Source of the DNA: Cordylochernes scorpioides
Taxonomy: Eukaryota > Arthropoda > Arachnida > Pseudoscorpiones > Chernetidae
Assembly: GCA_030710605.1 (NCBI GenBank)
Contig: CP092870.1
Coordinates: 54,511,921 to 54,575,920, forward strand
DNA: 64,000 nucleotides
Direction: 5' to 3'
Below, one piece after another: positions 21,091-31,754 of the stretch (position 1 is the first letter of the stretch; each line of letters opens with the position of its first letter). A model generated the notes under the pieces. It saw nothing but the letters and a program-made list of their open reading frames with translations, was not told the origin of the DNA and did no database searches. The position numbers and the translations under genes were made by a program.

Positions 21091-21341
21091 CACTTTTTAT
21101 TTTTCCGTTCTCCATTACTCTTCATTTATCACCTTTCCATACCTCATCCTCAAAGTTAGAAATGTCGCTATTTCTCTTTGAAAATAAATTTCTATTTTTA
21201 AAAGAAACATTCGCGGTATAATTTTAATTTTCGTTTTACAATCATCAGCCGCGTTTTATTGTATTTTAAACATAGATCATATATTAAAATATATTTTTTT
21301 GTGTCATTTTATTATACATTCAGGAACAAAACACTGTTTTT

Positions 21342-21720
21342 TATGCCTCTTGATTCATTATATAAAAATAAAAATATCATATATTGAAAATAAATATATT
21401 TTTTTTATGAGAGAAGTTTCCATTATGTATCAAAGAAACATTCGTGTTTAAATCCTTGCATTTATATATATATAGATATTATATAGATATAGATGGCGCT
21501 TTGTGTTGATATGATCTATGTATTTTACAATATTAAATCAAGAGAATTATAATCTATGGACAATATAATTGTCGCCGGTCGTCTGTTTTTATGCCTCTTG
21601 ATTCATTATATTTGAGGAAAAAGATCATATATTCATAATAAATATATTTTTGACAATAGAAGTTTGCATTTTGTATCAAAGAAAAATTCGTGGTTAAATC
21701 CTTACATTTTATATATATAG
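21342..21720. repeat. Two direct copies of a repeat flanking the array
   Basis: TATGCCTCTTGATTCATTATA occurs at about 21341 and 21588, and both are followed by AATAAATATATTTTT, TATCAAAGAAA and TTAAATCCTT. The left flank of the array (16390-16450) resembles the end of this unit, so the array may have inserted in one such repeat. Confidence 0.5.
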
Positions 21721-21989
21721 ATACATCTCTGAATGCACTATTGTTAACGAGGAACGGAATAAGATCTTAATAAAAAGTATACAAGTCTACGTGAACCCAG
21801 TTAAGCTAATCAGAATAATGTCCGAGAAAAAATATATAGCGATATAATTGTTATCTTTAATAAAGCGTTAGAGAAAAAAAATTACAGAACAATTTCCTCC
21901 CATAGTTAATTTTTATAGTTATGTTGAATAATTTTATTTCCTTTTCATTTTCCCTTCTCTCCTTTTTTTTTTCATTTTCTCCATTAAAT

Positions 21990-22045
21990 TTATGTATGGC
22001 GAGTACTTACAGGACGGAAATGTCCTAATAAAGCTGTTGTTGTTG
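21990..22045 (+). repeat. LINE 3' end with TTG-type tail
   Basis: GGCGAGTACTTACAGGACGG, AATGTCCTAATAAAGC and then (TGT)n. Tails made of TGT/TTG repeats after AATAAAG are common at non-LTR 3' ends. The coding part is missing. Confidence 0.5.
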
Positions 22046-22149
22046 TTTATATAGATGGATGGGTATTGCTTTTTGTTAATATGCTCAATGTATTTTACGA
22101 TATTCAAACAAGAGAAGTTTAAGCTATGGATAATATAGTTTCTATTTCT

Positions 22150-22320
22150 ATGAAAAAATAGACACTTCGGCCAGTTAAATATTGTTCTTGCCAAACGTAT
22201 TGTAATTGTAAACGCCTTGCCAAATGCTTTATTTTCATTTACTTCAACTGACTAAGACAAAAGGTTTTGTTGAAACGTTGAGAAAATAAAAAACTCTAAC
22301 TGGCCGAAGTGTTCCAAATC
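22150..22320. repeat. Inverted dimer of class 2 hammerhead repeat
   Basis: The left arm opens AAAATAGACACTTCGGCCAG and the right arm closes with its near inverse, CTGGCCGAAGTGTTCC. Only the right arm keeps the ribozyme region. Confidence 0.65.
22248..22285 (+). ncRNA. Hammerhead ribozyme-like core, class 2, mutated
   Basis: CTGACTA (22248-22254), stem II GACAAAA/TTTTGTT, GAAA (22272-22275), CGTTGAG. The core G at the sixth position is T, so cleavage is unlikely. Confidence 0.55.
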
Positions 22321-22426
22321 GTTGTATTAGGAACCGCTCAAAAAGAGCAAACTAGTTTATGATAATTGTAAAAATAAAAAATATATGAAGGTTATTCACA
22401 TATTATACAAAATGTTAGCGCAGGAT

Positions 22427-22600
22427 TCAATCATGGCTGTCGGGAATCGAGAGTGTTACCCACTCGTCCACCGAATCTTGAACAGAGATCTTGGGTAAGT
22501 TCTGGAGCATCTTCCACTCCCGCTGTAAGCATTCGACATTGCCGACGATCATGACGTGCTTCAGCTCGTGGTAGTGAATATGAATGCCGGCCAGGCAATT
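22427..22600 (-). pseudogene. Unidentified coding-like fragment
   Basis: On the minus strand HYHELKHVMIVGNVECLQRE, then WKMLQNLPKISVQD and DEWVTLSIPDSHD before a stop at 22427. Composition and GC content differ from the AT-rich surroundings. Its N-terminal side runs into an ATGAATGCCGGCCAGGCA repeat end at 22575. No family recognised. Confidence 0.35.
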
Positions 22601-22624
22601 TCTATATTCAGGATAGTTTCTATT

Positions 22625-22995
22625 GTCTATAGAGACTAAGTTATAATACAATATAATGCGGCATATGATTGTAAAATGACATTTGAAAATTACCCGCATT
22701 TGTTTCTTTTAAACGAAAAATCGAAATTTATCTTTAAGGAGAAGTAAAAATTATTTCTAACCTTAGGGATGAAGTATGAAAGGATGAATTGTGAAGAGTA
22801 ATGATAAACGGAAAAATAAAGTGTCAGGGATGGGACACTGAACACTTTTTCCGTTTATCATTACTCTTCACAATTCATCCTTTCATACTTCATCCCTAAG
22901 GTTAGAAATAATCGATATTTCTCTTTAAAGAAAAATTTCGATTTTTCGTTCAAAAGAAACACATGCGGGTAATTTTCAAATGTCGTTTTACAAAG
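22625..22995. repeat. Palindromic tRNA-cassette relative without the tRNA
   Basis: Both arms carry the cassette body (GAAACACATGCGG..., GGGATGAAGTATGAAAGGATG, AATTGTGAAGAGTAATG) in opposite orientation. At the centre, 22810-22850, ACGGAAAAATAAAGTGTC is followed by AGGGATGGGACACTGAACAC and TTTTTCCGTTT. Only edges of the tRNA-like core remain. Confidence 0.75.
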
Positions 22996-23319
22996 TTATC
23001 TTGATAGGAGCTGAAGAATCAACTTACTTCATAGTGAGAGCCAATAGAAGATTTGTGCGGATTCCCTCGAACGGCGGAATATTTATATCAACAGGTGTGA
23101 GATTTTTTTGGCCAATGACGTTAGCCCATAATTCAATGAATCATTTATAGTAATCTTTTTACTTTTACATTTACACGCACGTTTATTTCCTTTCTGCATA
23201 TACTTAATGAATTGAATGATTTATATATCGATACAAAATTTAGATTTTATCTTTCTCAAACTAATCCAACGTTCAAGATTTTTTTTTCCGAAAGATATAC
23301 CAAGATTCATTGCTCCTGA

Positions 23320-23602
23320 TAAATAGACTACTTTGTTCTTCACAGGCAAAGGACCCTTTTTAAGATTTCTCTTTGACTTGAGAGTTATAAATGATCCAAC
23401 ATATGAATGCTGTCTAGATGTTGAAACACCAGAGCATCTTTTGTTGACTTGCCCTCTGAATAACCAAATTTTATCTGCCTACTTTGACATAATGCCGAAT
23501 CATCTTTCTGTATATTCTCAATCTTATGAACACTTTGGCAGGTTTAGAGCAATTTGTACACAGATTTATAAATCACTACTAATTCATCGTGTGAATAATT
23601 AA
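23320..23602 (+). pseudogene. LINE ORF2 C-terminal fragment
   Basis: The last domain of a non-LTR polyprotein. GKGPFLRFLFDL is followed by the Cys/His pattern ECCLDVETPEHLLLTCPLN; this TGKGPF-CxxC-H-C arrangement is usual after the reverse transcriptase of R1/Jockey-like elements. It ends at a stop at 23600-23602. The upstream domains are absent, so it is a 5'-truncated insertion or relic. Confidence 0.6.
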
Positions 23603-23844
23603 AGATATATATGTAAGTAATTCTAATATAGCACAATAGTCTGATAGATTTCATGCTTCTATAATAATAAAATAAAAATAAAAAATATACATTTATTATA
23701 TTTTTATTTAATTTTATTTTGAATTAGAGCGCTATGACCCCTAGGGACAATTGCATTACAAAGGTGAACTAAACATTTAAAGAGGAAAGAAAGAAAGATA
23801 TTTGGAATATATACAAAAATAGTATGCAAGGTTTATAATACAAT

Positions 23845-24115
23845 ATAATGCGGCTTATGATTGTAAAACGACGTTTGACAAGTTTTACCGCAAATGTTTC
23901 TTTTGAATGAAAACAAAAAAATCGTGAAATATTTGAATGGGGAATTTCCCATCCTTTTATTTTATATACTTTTATTTTCCGTTCATTAGTACTCTTCACA
24001 ATTCATCTTTCATACTTCATCCCTAAGGATAGAAATACTAGTTATTTCTCCTTAAAATAAATTAAGATTTTTCGTTCAAAAGAAACATTTGCGGTAAAAG
24101 TTGTCAAACGTTTTT
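23845..24115. repeat. Palindromic tRNA-cassette relative, second copy
   Basis: Left arm: AATACAATATAATGCGGC, TTGTAAAACGAC, ACCGCAAATGTTTCTTTTGAA. Right arm: TTTTCCGTTCATTAGTACTC, CATACTTCATCCCTAAGGAT, CAAAAGAAACATTTGCGGTA. The left arm is shortened and no tRNA-like core remains. Confidence 0.65.
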
Positions 24116-24401
24116 ATGCAATTTTTTGTTTAATGAAAATAGAAAAATATTAACACAATTTAAATATGTACAAATGGTTGGTATGCAATAAGAAAAATGT
24201 GCAACTCCTATATGGTAACAAATACGCAATTCATTCGTAATTCTTTGATATAATCTGACCTATAAATTGGCCCTGACAATTCACCAACTTAAACTTATTG
24301 TAGAAAAGTGTTTAACATTTTATTAACAGAGTATCTTTTTGCATATTTATATTATTATACTCAGTAAACTTCACCTTTTGCTTAATTTTTGTTTATCATT
24401 G

Positions 24402-24635
24402 TTAGTTTGTTCTTGCCTTGGATACAATTTCTGTGACATCCTGAAGTTTGTCTTTACCAATTTTCCACTTGACAATATTTTTGGAAATTTGATCAATTTC
24501 ATAACCCCTCTCGTAGGATGTTATGGAATCGAAGCCGCGCCTGTACTGATGAAGGCTATAGTTCGAAACCATGATATACAGGTTGTTAGCGTTTGTTAGA
24601 ATTTTACAAAACTGACGTTGTGGCTTATTCTTCAT
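24402..24635 (-). pseudogene. Unidentified coding-like fragment
   Basis: A 77-residue open frame with a varied composition, including YSLHQYRRGFDSITSYERGY and DQISKNIVKWKIGKDK. No family recognised, and the opposite strand is also open (24339-24599), so even the strand is uncertain. Confidence 0.25.
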
Positions 24636-25224
24636 TCTTCACGTTTTTTACTAAGATTATAAACAAAATAAATTGTATCCTTTGAACATATTCAACTATA
24701 TACGTAGTTATTTTGTTTGAAATATTCCCTTCAGGGGTAGATTCTCATATTAAAATTATCTTACTAGAAAGAGAGATTTTTTTTTATTTATTCAATTAAA
24801 AATGAACTATTTTACATATTTTATTTCAGAACTAAAATAACTAAGCTAACTAAATTTTTTCTTACTAAAGGGAATTTAGAACTTCACTAGTGATATTTAT
24901 TCGTTTAATATTCGGTTTAATTTTGTTTTGATATGAAAACCTATTTCAAATTACGAATACAAGCCAAATTTAATTAGAGCTGTATAGGAGGGGAAAGGAT
25001 TTGTAAATCAATGTTTGTTATGCAAATAATTAGGGGTAAATATATCAATATGTTTTCTCTATATAAATAGATATTAATATATAAAAAAAAAACAAGTTTT
25101 ATTGAGACCACAACACACCCAAGGCAGAGCGAGGTATAATTTCATCAAGATTACGTTTCCTCCCAAATAACTTCCATAAGTCGTTAGTGTTTTATGACCA
25201 GCTGCCGTACAAAAACAGATCATC

Positions 25225-25395
25225 TTTCCCACTCTTGCAGATTAGATACCCTCCTGGACTATGCCTTGTCTTCGGCCGCTGACCTCTCTTAGGTATTATC
25301 CTACCTGCCTAACCCTTTGTGTTGGTCATAGACGCCTGAAGCCACTTGGCCCCATGACTGCATGTGCTTGTGGTACGACATATATTATATAAATA
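25225..25395 (+). repeat. 3' end of the 47.6-51.4 kb LINE family, solo
   Basis: TACCTGCCTAACCCTTTGTG, GACGCCTGAAGCCACTTG, CATGACTGCATG: the same block order as 51320-51430 and 48690-48810. Confidence 0.5.
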
Positions 25396-25399
25396 TATA

Positions 25400-26032
25400 T
25401 GTGATGATTTAAGATCATGGAATTGTTGTAAATAGTCCAGATATCTACTACCACATGTTCCACCACGTGACTGTATATAACCTCTTATTTACTGCAAATA
25501 GAAAGCCTCACCTAACATCAATCTGTACCGCGTAAGAATCTAATAAAGAATAGCAACTGTACAGATAGAAGGAATGGAACTTAACAGGATAAAATTAAGG
25601 TTAAAACTAATCAGGCTTAGGTGAGAATAGAAAAGAAGGCCTAGCAAACCCAGTCCAACTTTTACGAGGTCGTGGCCCTCCTGGATAATAAAACTCCCCC
25701 CCCCCTGTTTACGTCAGAAAAGAGCAGTGACCTGCATGGACCCATCTCAGCTATAAAAGGAGGCCCCGATCCTCAGCTAGTCAGTCCTTAGTTAGTCTTT
25801 GTTTCAGCCCCAGTCCCCGCCGGACGCTCCGATAAAAGGTAAACCCTTTCCTGCCAGAATTCTCCTCGTCCCATTCCTTCTTGACGTCAGACGCTTCTAA
25901 GTGGAATCTCTGTTTGGTTATTTCACCTTTGGCCCAGCTGTGTCGCCTTCCACCCCGACTGCACGGTAGAGTTGACATCGAGGTTCGTCTAGCATCAGGT
26001 AACACTGGTCCCAGGGGTCCCAAGATATCACA
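25400..26032 (+). repeat. Gypsy 5' LTR
   Basis: TGTGATGATTTAAGATCATGG to AAGATATCACA. A pol II promoter-like region is visible: CTATAAAAGGAGGCCCC at 25751-25767, followed by CTCAGCTAGTCAGTCC about 20 bases on, a plausible start region. Confidence 0.85.
25751..25760 (+). promoter_or_regulatory. TATA box in 5' LTR
   Basis: CTATAAAAGG, conserved at 30059-30068 in the other LTR. Confidence 0.6.
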
Positions 26033-26062
26033 GACTCCCCCGTCCGAAGAGCCGACAGGATT

Positions 26063-26530
26063 GTGGACGCCAAGGTACAAGTAAGCAAAGAGACCACTGT
26101 CTGTACAGATAGATGGAACAGGGAAGCGAGGAGGATTCAAAGGAGCCCATGGAGTCCGATCTCGACTACGAAAGTGGTGAAAACCCCACTTTTCCAAAGA
26201 TGGAAAACACTCGGTAGGACGCAGGAAATCGCCACCAGCCAGGAAGACGCCACGCCACTGCCGGCGGTATCAGATGTCCTGCGGAGTTTGACCAGGACGC
26301 TACATCAGCTTTCTGCCGTGACCGGACTATCGCGAGATGTGGAACTACCGCGCTACAATGGTTCGTACGAGGCGCAGAGCTTCTTCACCAACTACGACGC
26401 CTAAGCATATCGGGCCCAACTACAATACTTTACAAGACTGAGAAAGCCACCAAATCTCCCGCAAGCACCCCTCCGAGTTGCCAACACGCGAACGTATGTT
26501 ACCTGCTCCCCCGACCATCTCTAAACCACG
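26063..26530 (+). pseudogene. Gypsy gag remnant
   Basis: The open frame from 26063 ends VELPRYNGSYEAQSFFTNYD at a stop at 26402-26404. The P-x-Y-N-G-x...F-x-x-F/Y pattern is that of retrotransposon capsid starts, where the coiled N-terminus is followed by a W/F-rich capsid core. The reading continues after the stop with AYRAQLQYFTRLRKPP. Most of capsid and the zinc knuckle are missing. Confidence 0.5.
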
Positions 26531-26684
26531 AGCCCAGCGCAAGCAGTGAACTCTGACTGTCCCAAAGATCCTCCAACTATGGCACCAAACCAGGCCTGTT
26601 CCGACATACAAGGCAGCACAACAGTAGGTTCCTCCATACATAATTTTTGTTGAACAATTTCTCGTTCGAGCTGAACTGTCCAAT

Positions 26685-26930
26685 AATGTAAACCTACCTC
26701 TACTACTTGATACAGGAGCATCTATCGATATAATTAGTCGGAATACTTTTAAAATAATAGAAACTCCCTCGTACCTTCCTTTTACATACATATTTAATCA
26801 TCGACAAATCACTCTCAACAAAATAAACAAAATCCTCTCACATCACGTTCTCCAATTGACAACAATTTTTAGTGCGCGACTTAACACCCAAATCCAATTT
26901 CGAGCCACACAAGCTCCATAACGTCGCCCC
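26685..26930 (+). pseudogene. Gypsy protease remnant
   Basis: NVNLPLLLDTGASIDIISRN: the DTGAS active site of a retroelement aspartic protease, followed by a strand-like IIETPSYLPF stretch. It is out of frame with gag and ends in stops. Confidence 0.65.
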
Positions 26931-27329
26931 ACTAAACACTAAAAAATAAAATTTCACATTAAACGTGCCATATCCACTAACAATATAAAAATTATCGATA
27001 TGTTCGTACAACCAGCACCCATGACTTTAGTAAATTTGTTATTCATGGTGAAACAGGTTAGATTTTGTACCAAACAAAGACACTTCACATGATACCATTT
27101 CATTTACAATTTTTTTCGCTTCGTGTCACAGAGCCACACCACAAAACTCCTTCACTTTTCAGGCCAAAGACGCCTTCACGCCTGTGACATCTCACCTCAA
27201 AGCGTGTCCACGTCGAAAGTCGCACTTTCACTCACTTCTAACCTGATATCACTGAATAACATTTTTACTAAGTCCGCAACAACCTCGAAACACAACAACC
27301 ATTCGATTTAATATCATTAGATACAATAT

Positions 27330-27530
27330 CCGGATTTTCGAAATACAAACACAAATCGAACAAATGCTTGGACACGGGATAATTACAACCTCTGTATCTC
27401 CCTATGTCAGTCCCGTAACGCTTGTCACCAAACGTGACAAGTCAAAACGCTTCTGTGTTTACAATTATAGAAATAAAATCTCCGAACGTAGTCCGAATTA
27501 ACATACCCAATGTCACTAATTCATGGCCAT
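27330..27530 (+). pseudogene. Gypsy reverse transcriptase, N-terminal scrap
   Basis: IEQMLGHGIITTSVSPYVSP then VTLVTKRDKSKRFCVYNYRN: the well-known Gypsy RT entry (I-x-x-M-L-x-x-G-I-I ... S-P-V-x-L-V-x-K-x-D). The palm motifs with catalytic Asp are absent downstream. Confidence 0.75.
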
Positions 27531-27599
27531 CAGAAAACCAGGCGTTTCCAAAGGTGGGAGACAACCACCAAGCAAGCTGCCCCCACAAGAGGCCCCTGA

Positions 27600-29708
27600 C
27601 CTAAATCCGGAATCGCATTAAAAATAGGTTCGCTCCCCCCTCTTCCGCTGGACACGAGCAAACAAACAGCAGACATGTTCTTGTTACGACCCATCGTTAT
27701 TGCCCGGTGTCACTCTTATGAATGTTTACCAGCTATGAAATCAAATATTAGTGCGTGATTTTACTATATATAGTTCTAATCCCTAACCCATTATTCTACT
27801 CCGATATCCCGTTTAGCTACTAATAACTTGCTTAACACGTTATTTTACAGTTACTAACAAATCAGTCCACTAACAGAATAACTAATTAATTCAATAACTA
27901 ATCCCGTCTACTGAACCCCAATGAATTAACATATATATTTTTTATTAATGACCCAAAACCAAGTCATCAGGTCTAGATTCTCTCGCCCCCAATTAACTTG
28001 TCCACTTAACATCGACACTTAGATCCAAGGACAACATTATACCTACAAAAATCACACACACCCACATAAGTTAAAAAAAAAACAAAAAAAACGACAACAT
28101 TAGGACTCAGTGAGTTTCACAGTTGGAAACAGTTTGATCCACGAGTCGCGTCAAACATAAAACAAATTCGATAAGTTAGAACAATTTAAAGCTCTCTCAA
28201 CCCATCCTAAAAAAACAGGAACATACATTTGGCCTACTACTTTCCATTCTTTTCCGATATACAAACTTCTATATATAATCTTACTTGCTCTTCTTTCTCG
28301 ATGAACATTTTTTTTCATTTTAATATTCTTTATATAATCATTATCTAGCTCGTATAATATTTTTTTACGTCAACCAATCAGTTTAGATTATTGTCATTTT
28401 ATTTTATTTTTATTTACCAAAGCTTATTTACTTTTGTTTTATGACTCTATTTTATAATCAACTTTATATTTTATCTTTCATATCTAATAATCTCAAGTTT
28501 ATATTTCATGTTTATATCACTAATTTGCATTTGTCATTTTATATTTTCTCTCTCACTTTATTAAATAGATGTTATTTACTGTTTCATCTTCCGCTACCAT
28601 GTTCAATGCTATCGAGTATATTATTGCTCATTCTTAATTTTTATTTAAGATGTTCACTTTCTACTACCCCTTATATTCTGCTATAATGTGTTAATCTTTG
28701 TATTATGCCATCACTATTTTTACTCTTTTTTTAAAAGATTACTTTGCATTTAACTTCGCAATTCTGTTTTCGATTTTTCAAATCCTTTAACGCTAGATGC
28801 AAAGCCTTAATTTCGCAATTTCATATCTCTATGATATATTCTTTTATAATCAAACTAAAAATCATGATCTAAAAACAGGGCAATCTTCAATAACCTCTTA
28901 ATCAACCACTTTAAAGGTTACTTCTTAATAAATATTAACATTCCTTTTAGGCAGGAACTTTTAACTCCTTCGCAGGCTAGACTTGACCTACTTTGATTTC
29001 GTAAATAAAAATATTGACACACCGTCCCCCAGATTTACCTATCCCAACTTCTGGCTTGGACACTGCAAATTGTATTTTTTTTATATATTCCAGGGCACTC
29101 TAATGCCACACGCTGGCACATCTTTTTTTACTCTTTTTCTCGCTAAGCCCCTGACGACTCCAATTAAAACTTTGATTTCTGGTCACTGATCTTCGCCCTC
29201 ATTTATTCTGCATGCGTACGTCTTAACGACTAATTATTAAAACCCATAACAATCACCCTTATCTTACTATTCGATTGTGGTACTGTAACTTTATTAGGTC
29301 CTTAAATTTATATGTGAAACATGGCCTAGGTTTTCCGCGCCGTGCACATTAAATGGTTTGGGACTTGAGTCAAGGTGACATTGCCTCAACCTAATAACAA
29401 CTAACTCCTCAACCCTTTCTAACGCCCATCACGAAGAGATCATGATTTACCCATCCAATCATTTATATATTTACCTATAATCATTATATGTTCTCTATTA
29501 AAGCTTTTATTCCTATTTTTATTTTTACTTGTATGTTTAGTATTAGTTGTTTATACTTTATTATCTCTTATGGATATACAGAAATCAACCCCATGTTATA
29601 TACCAACTCATTTTAATAAATTTTTTAAAAATTACTTCCTAAATAACAGTCTTCCTATTCCGCTCTCTTAAATCCCTCCATATGAACCCTCTCACATCCG
29701 GGGCCATC
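27600..29708. other. AT-rich interior of the Gypsy element, no recognised coding
   Basis: Pol domains expected here (RNase H, integrase) are not visible in any frame. The stretch may be replaced sequence or very old decay. Confidence 0.5.
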
Positions 29709-30339
29709 TGTGATGATTCAAGACCATGGAATTGTTGTAAATAGTCCAGATATCTACTACCACATGTTCCACCACGTGACTGTATATAACTTCTTATTTA
29801 CTGCAAATAGAAAGCCTCAACTAATATCAATCTGTACCGCGTAAGAATCTAGTAAAGTATAGCAACTGTACAGATAGAAGGAATGGAGACTAATAGGAGA
29901 AAATTAAGGTTGAAACTAATCAGGCTTAGGTGAGAATAGAAAAGAAGGCCTAGCAAACCCAGTCCAACTTTTACGAGGTCGTGGCCCTCCTGGATAATAA
30001 AACTTTCCCCCCCTGTTTACGTCAGAAAAGAGCAGTGACCTGCATGGACCCATCTCATCTATAAAAGGAGGCCCCGATCCTCAGCTAGTCAGTCCTTAGT
30101 TAGTCTTTTTTCAGCCCCAGTCCCCGCCGGACGCTCCGATAAAAGGTAAACCCTTTCCTGCCAGAATTCTCCTCGTCCCATTCCTTCTTGAGGTCAGACG
30201 CTTCTAAGTGGAATCTCTGTTTGCTTATTTCACCTTTGGCCCAGCTGTGTCGCCTTCCACCATGACTGCACGGTAGAGTTGACATCGAGGTTCGTCTAGC
30301 ATCAGGTAACACTGGTCCCAGAGGTCCAAAGATATCACA
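29709..30339 (+). repeat. Gypsy 3' LTR
   Basis: TGTGATGATTCAAGACCATGG to AAGATATCACA. No convincing purine tract precedes it: the preceding bases are CATCCGGGGCCATC. Confidence 0.85.
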
Positions 30340-30354
30340 TATATATATATATAT

Positions 30355-30432
30355 TAAAAATGGCATATCCTGACCAGGAGCACATGGCTTTACAGAAGGC
30401 AGAGCGCCATCTGGTGGAACAGAAATCAACTA
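30355..30432 (+). repeat. End fragment of the hammerhead element family
   Basis: ATGGCATATCCTGACCAGGAG and GAGCGCCATCTGGTGGAACAG correspond to the ends of the element at 7870-8145. Confidence 0.6.
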
Positions 30433-30471
30433 AACTCTCCACTGAACAGATTTTAAAAAGATAATATAAAT

Positions 30472-30524
30472 AAAAATATCTATAGATATACTACAAGATC
30501 TTAGCCAAAAGGCCGAAAAACGAT
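30472..30524 (-). pseudogene. U2 snRNA 5' fragment
   Basis: On the minus strand from 30524: ATCG, then CGGCCTTTTGGCTAAGATC, which matches the conserved 5' region of U2 exactly over 19 bases, then GTAGTAT, the branch-point recognition segment. The TT before GTAGTA replaces the usual AAGT, and similarity ends soon after. It is too short for a functional U2 and could be the head of a U2-derived SINE. Confidence 0.7.
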
Positions 30525-30539
30525 ATTTTATATATAGAG

Positions 30540-31490
30540 ATGACCTGGCTTCGTATGTTTTCTGCTCGAGTGAATGTTTCGCTGGTAGAATTTTGTTCCT
30601 GCCTACTAAATATTATTATCTGGCTCCGCCCGTGGACTGCTTTAGTGAATATTCTCCTCAAGAATTTTGTTTATGTCAATCATGCATGATACAGCAATAT
30701 TGTTATTATCATTTCTGACTAAAAAATATTGTTGCTCAGTATTTGGTTAATTATAATTTTTCTTGGTTAAAGTGCGACAAAACTTTTCCAGATTTAACTC
30801 TCTGTCCTGTTCAAATATAAGCGAGATTAGTTACAAGTTGAGTACGTGCATAGCCGACAAACATATATATATGTTCGCGGCTTCGCCCGATTTTTACCCG
30901 AGTAAAGGTTTGCCTAACAAACATTTGTTAAAGCGAATCTAGCAAACATCCAATCCCTACTGAATCTATACTTGTCTATACTCTCTATAATTTGAAAATT
31001 TTCCCGGTCCCTTGAAAAATACTCGATAAGTTGAAAAAATGTAAAAATGTATTTTAACATTACATTTTAACATTTAACACAAAATCGTTACAATATTTTG
31101 CTTAAATATATATTAATATTAAAATGCCAAGTTATTTTACGTCATTGGAATATTATATAAATAAATTCACAAATTAAATTTATTATGCTTGGAAAACACA
31201 TTTTAAGCATTGTTGCAATTTATAAATATAATTTCACCAGATGCCGCTAGAGGTGATGCTTGCGAGTGGAAGTAAGAAATTTGCAAATAAAATTGCAAAG
31301 AATATTTATTTCAAATCAAATTCAAACCAGAAACCTTCCCAGTAGTATAGTAAATAACTTCCTAAAGTTTCACGGCGATTGTATAATCTTACCTTTTAAA
31401 AACATTCATCTTGAAAACAAATTAACATTCATCGTGTAAACAAACCACGAGTAAATTATTAACCAATCAAATTTATTTATCGTCGCGCCC
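30540..31490. other. No gene seen; possible Helitron 3' scrap
   Basis: GCGGCTTCGCCCGATTT at 30875-30891 is the inverse of a Helitron-like 3' hairpin, and TATAGATATAAGGA near 31695 would invert to a Helitron-like 5' start. A minus-strand Helitron between them is possible, but no CTAG end is present. Confidence 0.3.
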
Positions 31491-31754
31491 AGTGCTGCGC
31501 CCAAGCGGTAAAAGGCTGGAGCTAACGCTTTTTGGTTTTATATTTAAAAAAAAGCACATTAACATTTTTAGTTTTTTGAATAGCCTATATGTTAAACGAA
31601 ATCTTCAGCTACCTACATGCGAAATTTCATAATGATTTATTCGGTATATTTTGCGCAATGCGATAACAAACACAGATTTTGGATTTCATTTTTATAGATA
31701 TAAGGATAATATCAACCACTGACCTTTCTATTATTCTTTTTTTTTCTATTATTT

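Larger units (their letters stand above)
16449..21282. repeat. Inverted tandem array of 289 bp units, each with a tRNA-Thr-like gene
   Basis: Sixteen near-identical units: nine with the tRNA-like sequence on the minus strand (16462-19075), then seven on the plus strand (19075-21269). Unit period is 289 bp (290 once). Each unit is body, GAACGGAAAAATA, tRNA-like core of 72 nt, a T-run that would stop pol III, then TATTTTTCCGTTC. The turn lies near 19075, where the minus body TGTAAAACGAAAATTA meets TATTTCCATTCTCC. The whole is bounded by a 13 bp direct repeat, ACATAGATCATAT (16449-16461 and 21270-21282). Confidence 0.95.
25400..30339 (+). mobile_element. Gypsy-type LTR element with long GC-rich LTRs
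   Basis: The LTRs are 633 and 631 bp and differ at a few percent of positions. The interior keeps a gag-like end, a protease DTGAS and the start of reverse transcriptase, then loses homology around 27530 and becomes AT-rich without recognised coding to 29708. TATAT flanks both edges inside AT-rich repeats, so the target duplication is plausible but not provable. The element is non-autonomous. Confidence 0.85.

Noticed and set aside
16449..21282. CRISPR-like array
   Set aside because: Regular spacing and repeats are present, but the unit is 289 bp, identical throughout with no variable spacers, and the sequence is eukaryotic.
25781..26197. A 138-residue open frame on the minus strand and its partner at 30100-30429
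   Set aside because: Both lie in the two LTR copies, antisense to the LTR, and begin or end in non-LTR sequence. An LTR promoter region explains the duplication; no protein motif is visible.
30865..31710. Complete minus-strand Helitron
   Set aside because: Helitron-like end motifs are present at both sides, but there is no CTAG terminus and the hairpin is weak; I keep it only as a low-confidence note.
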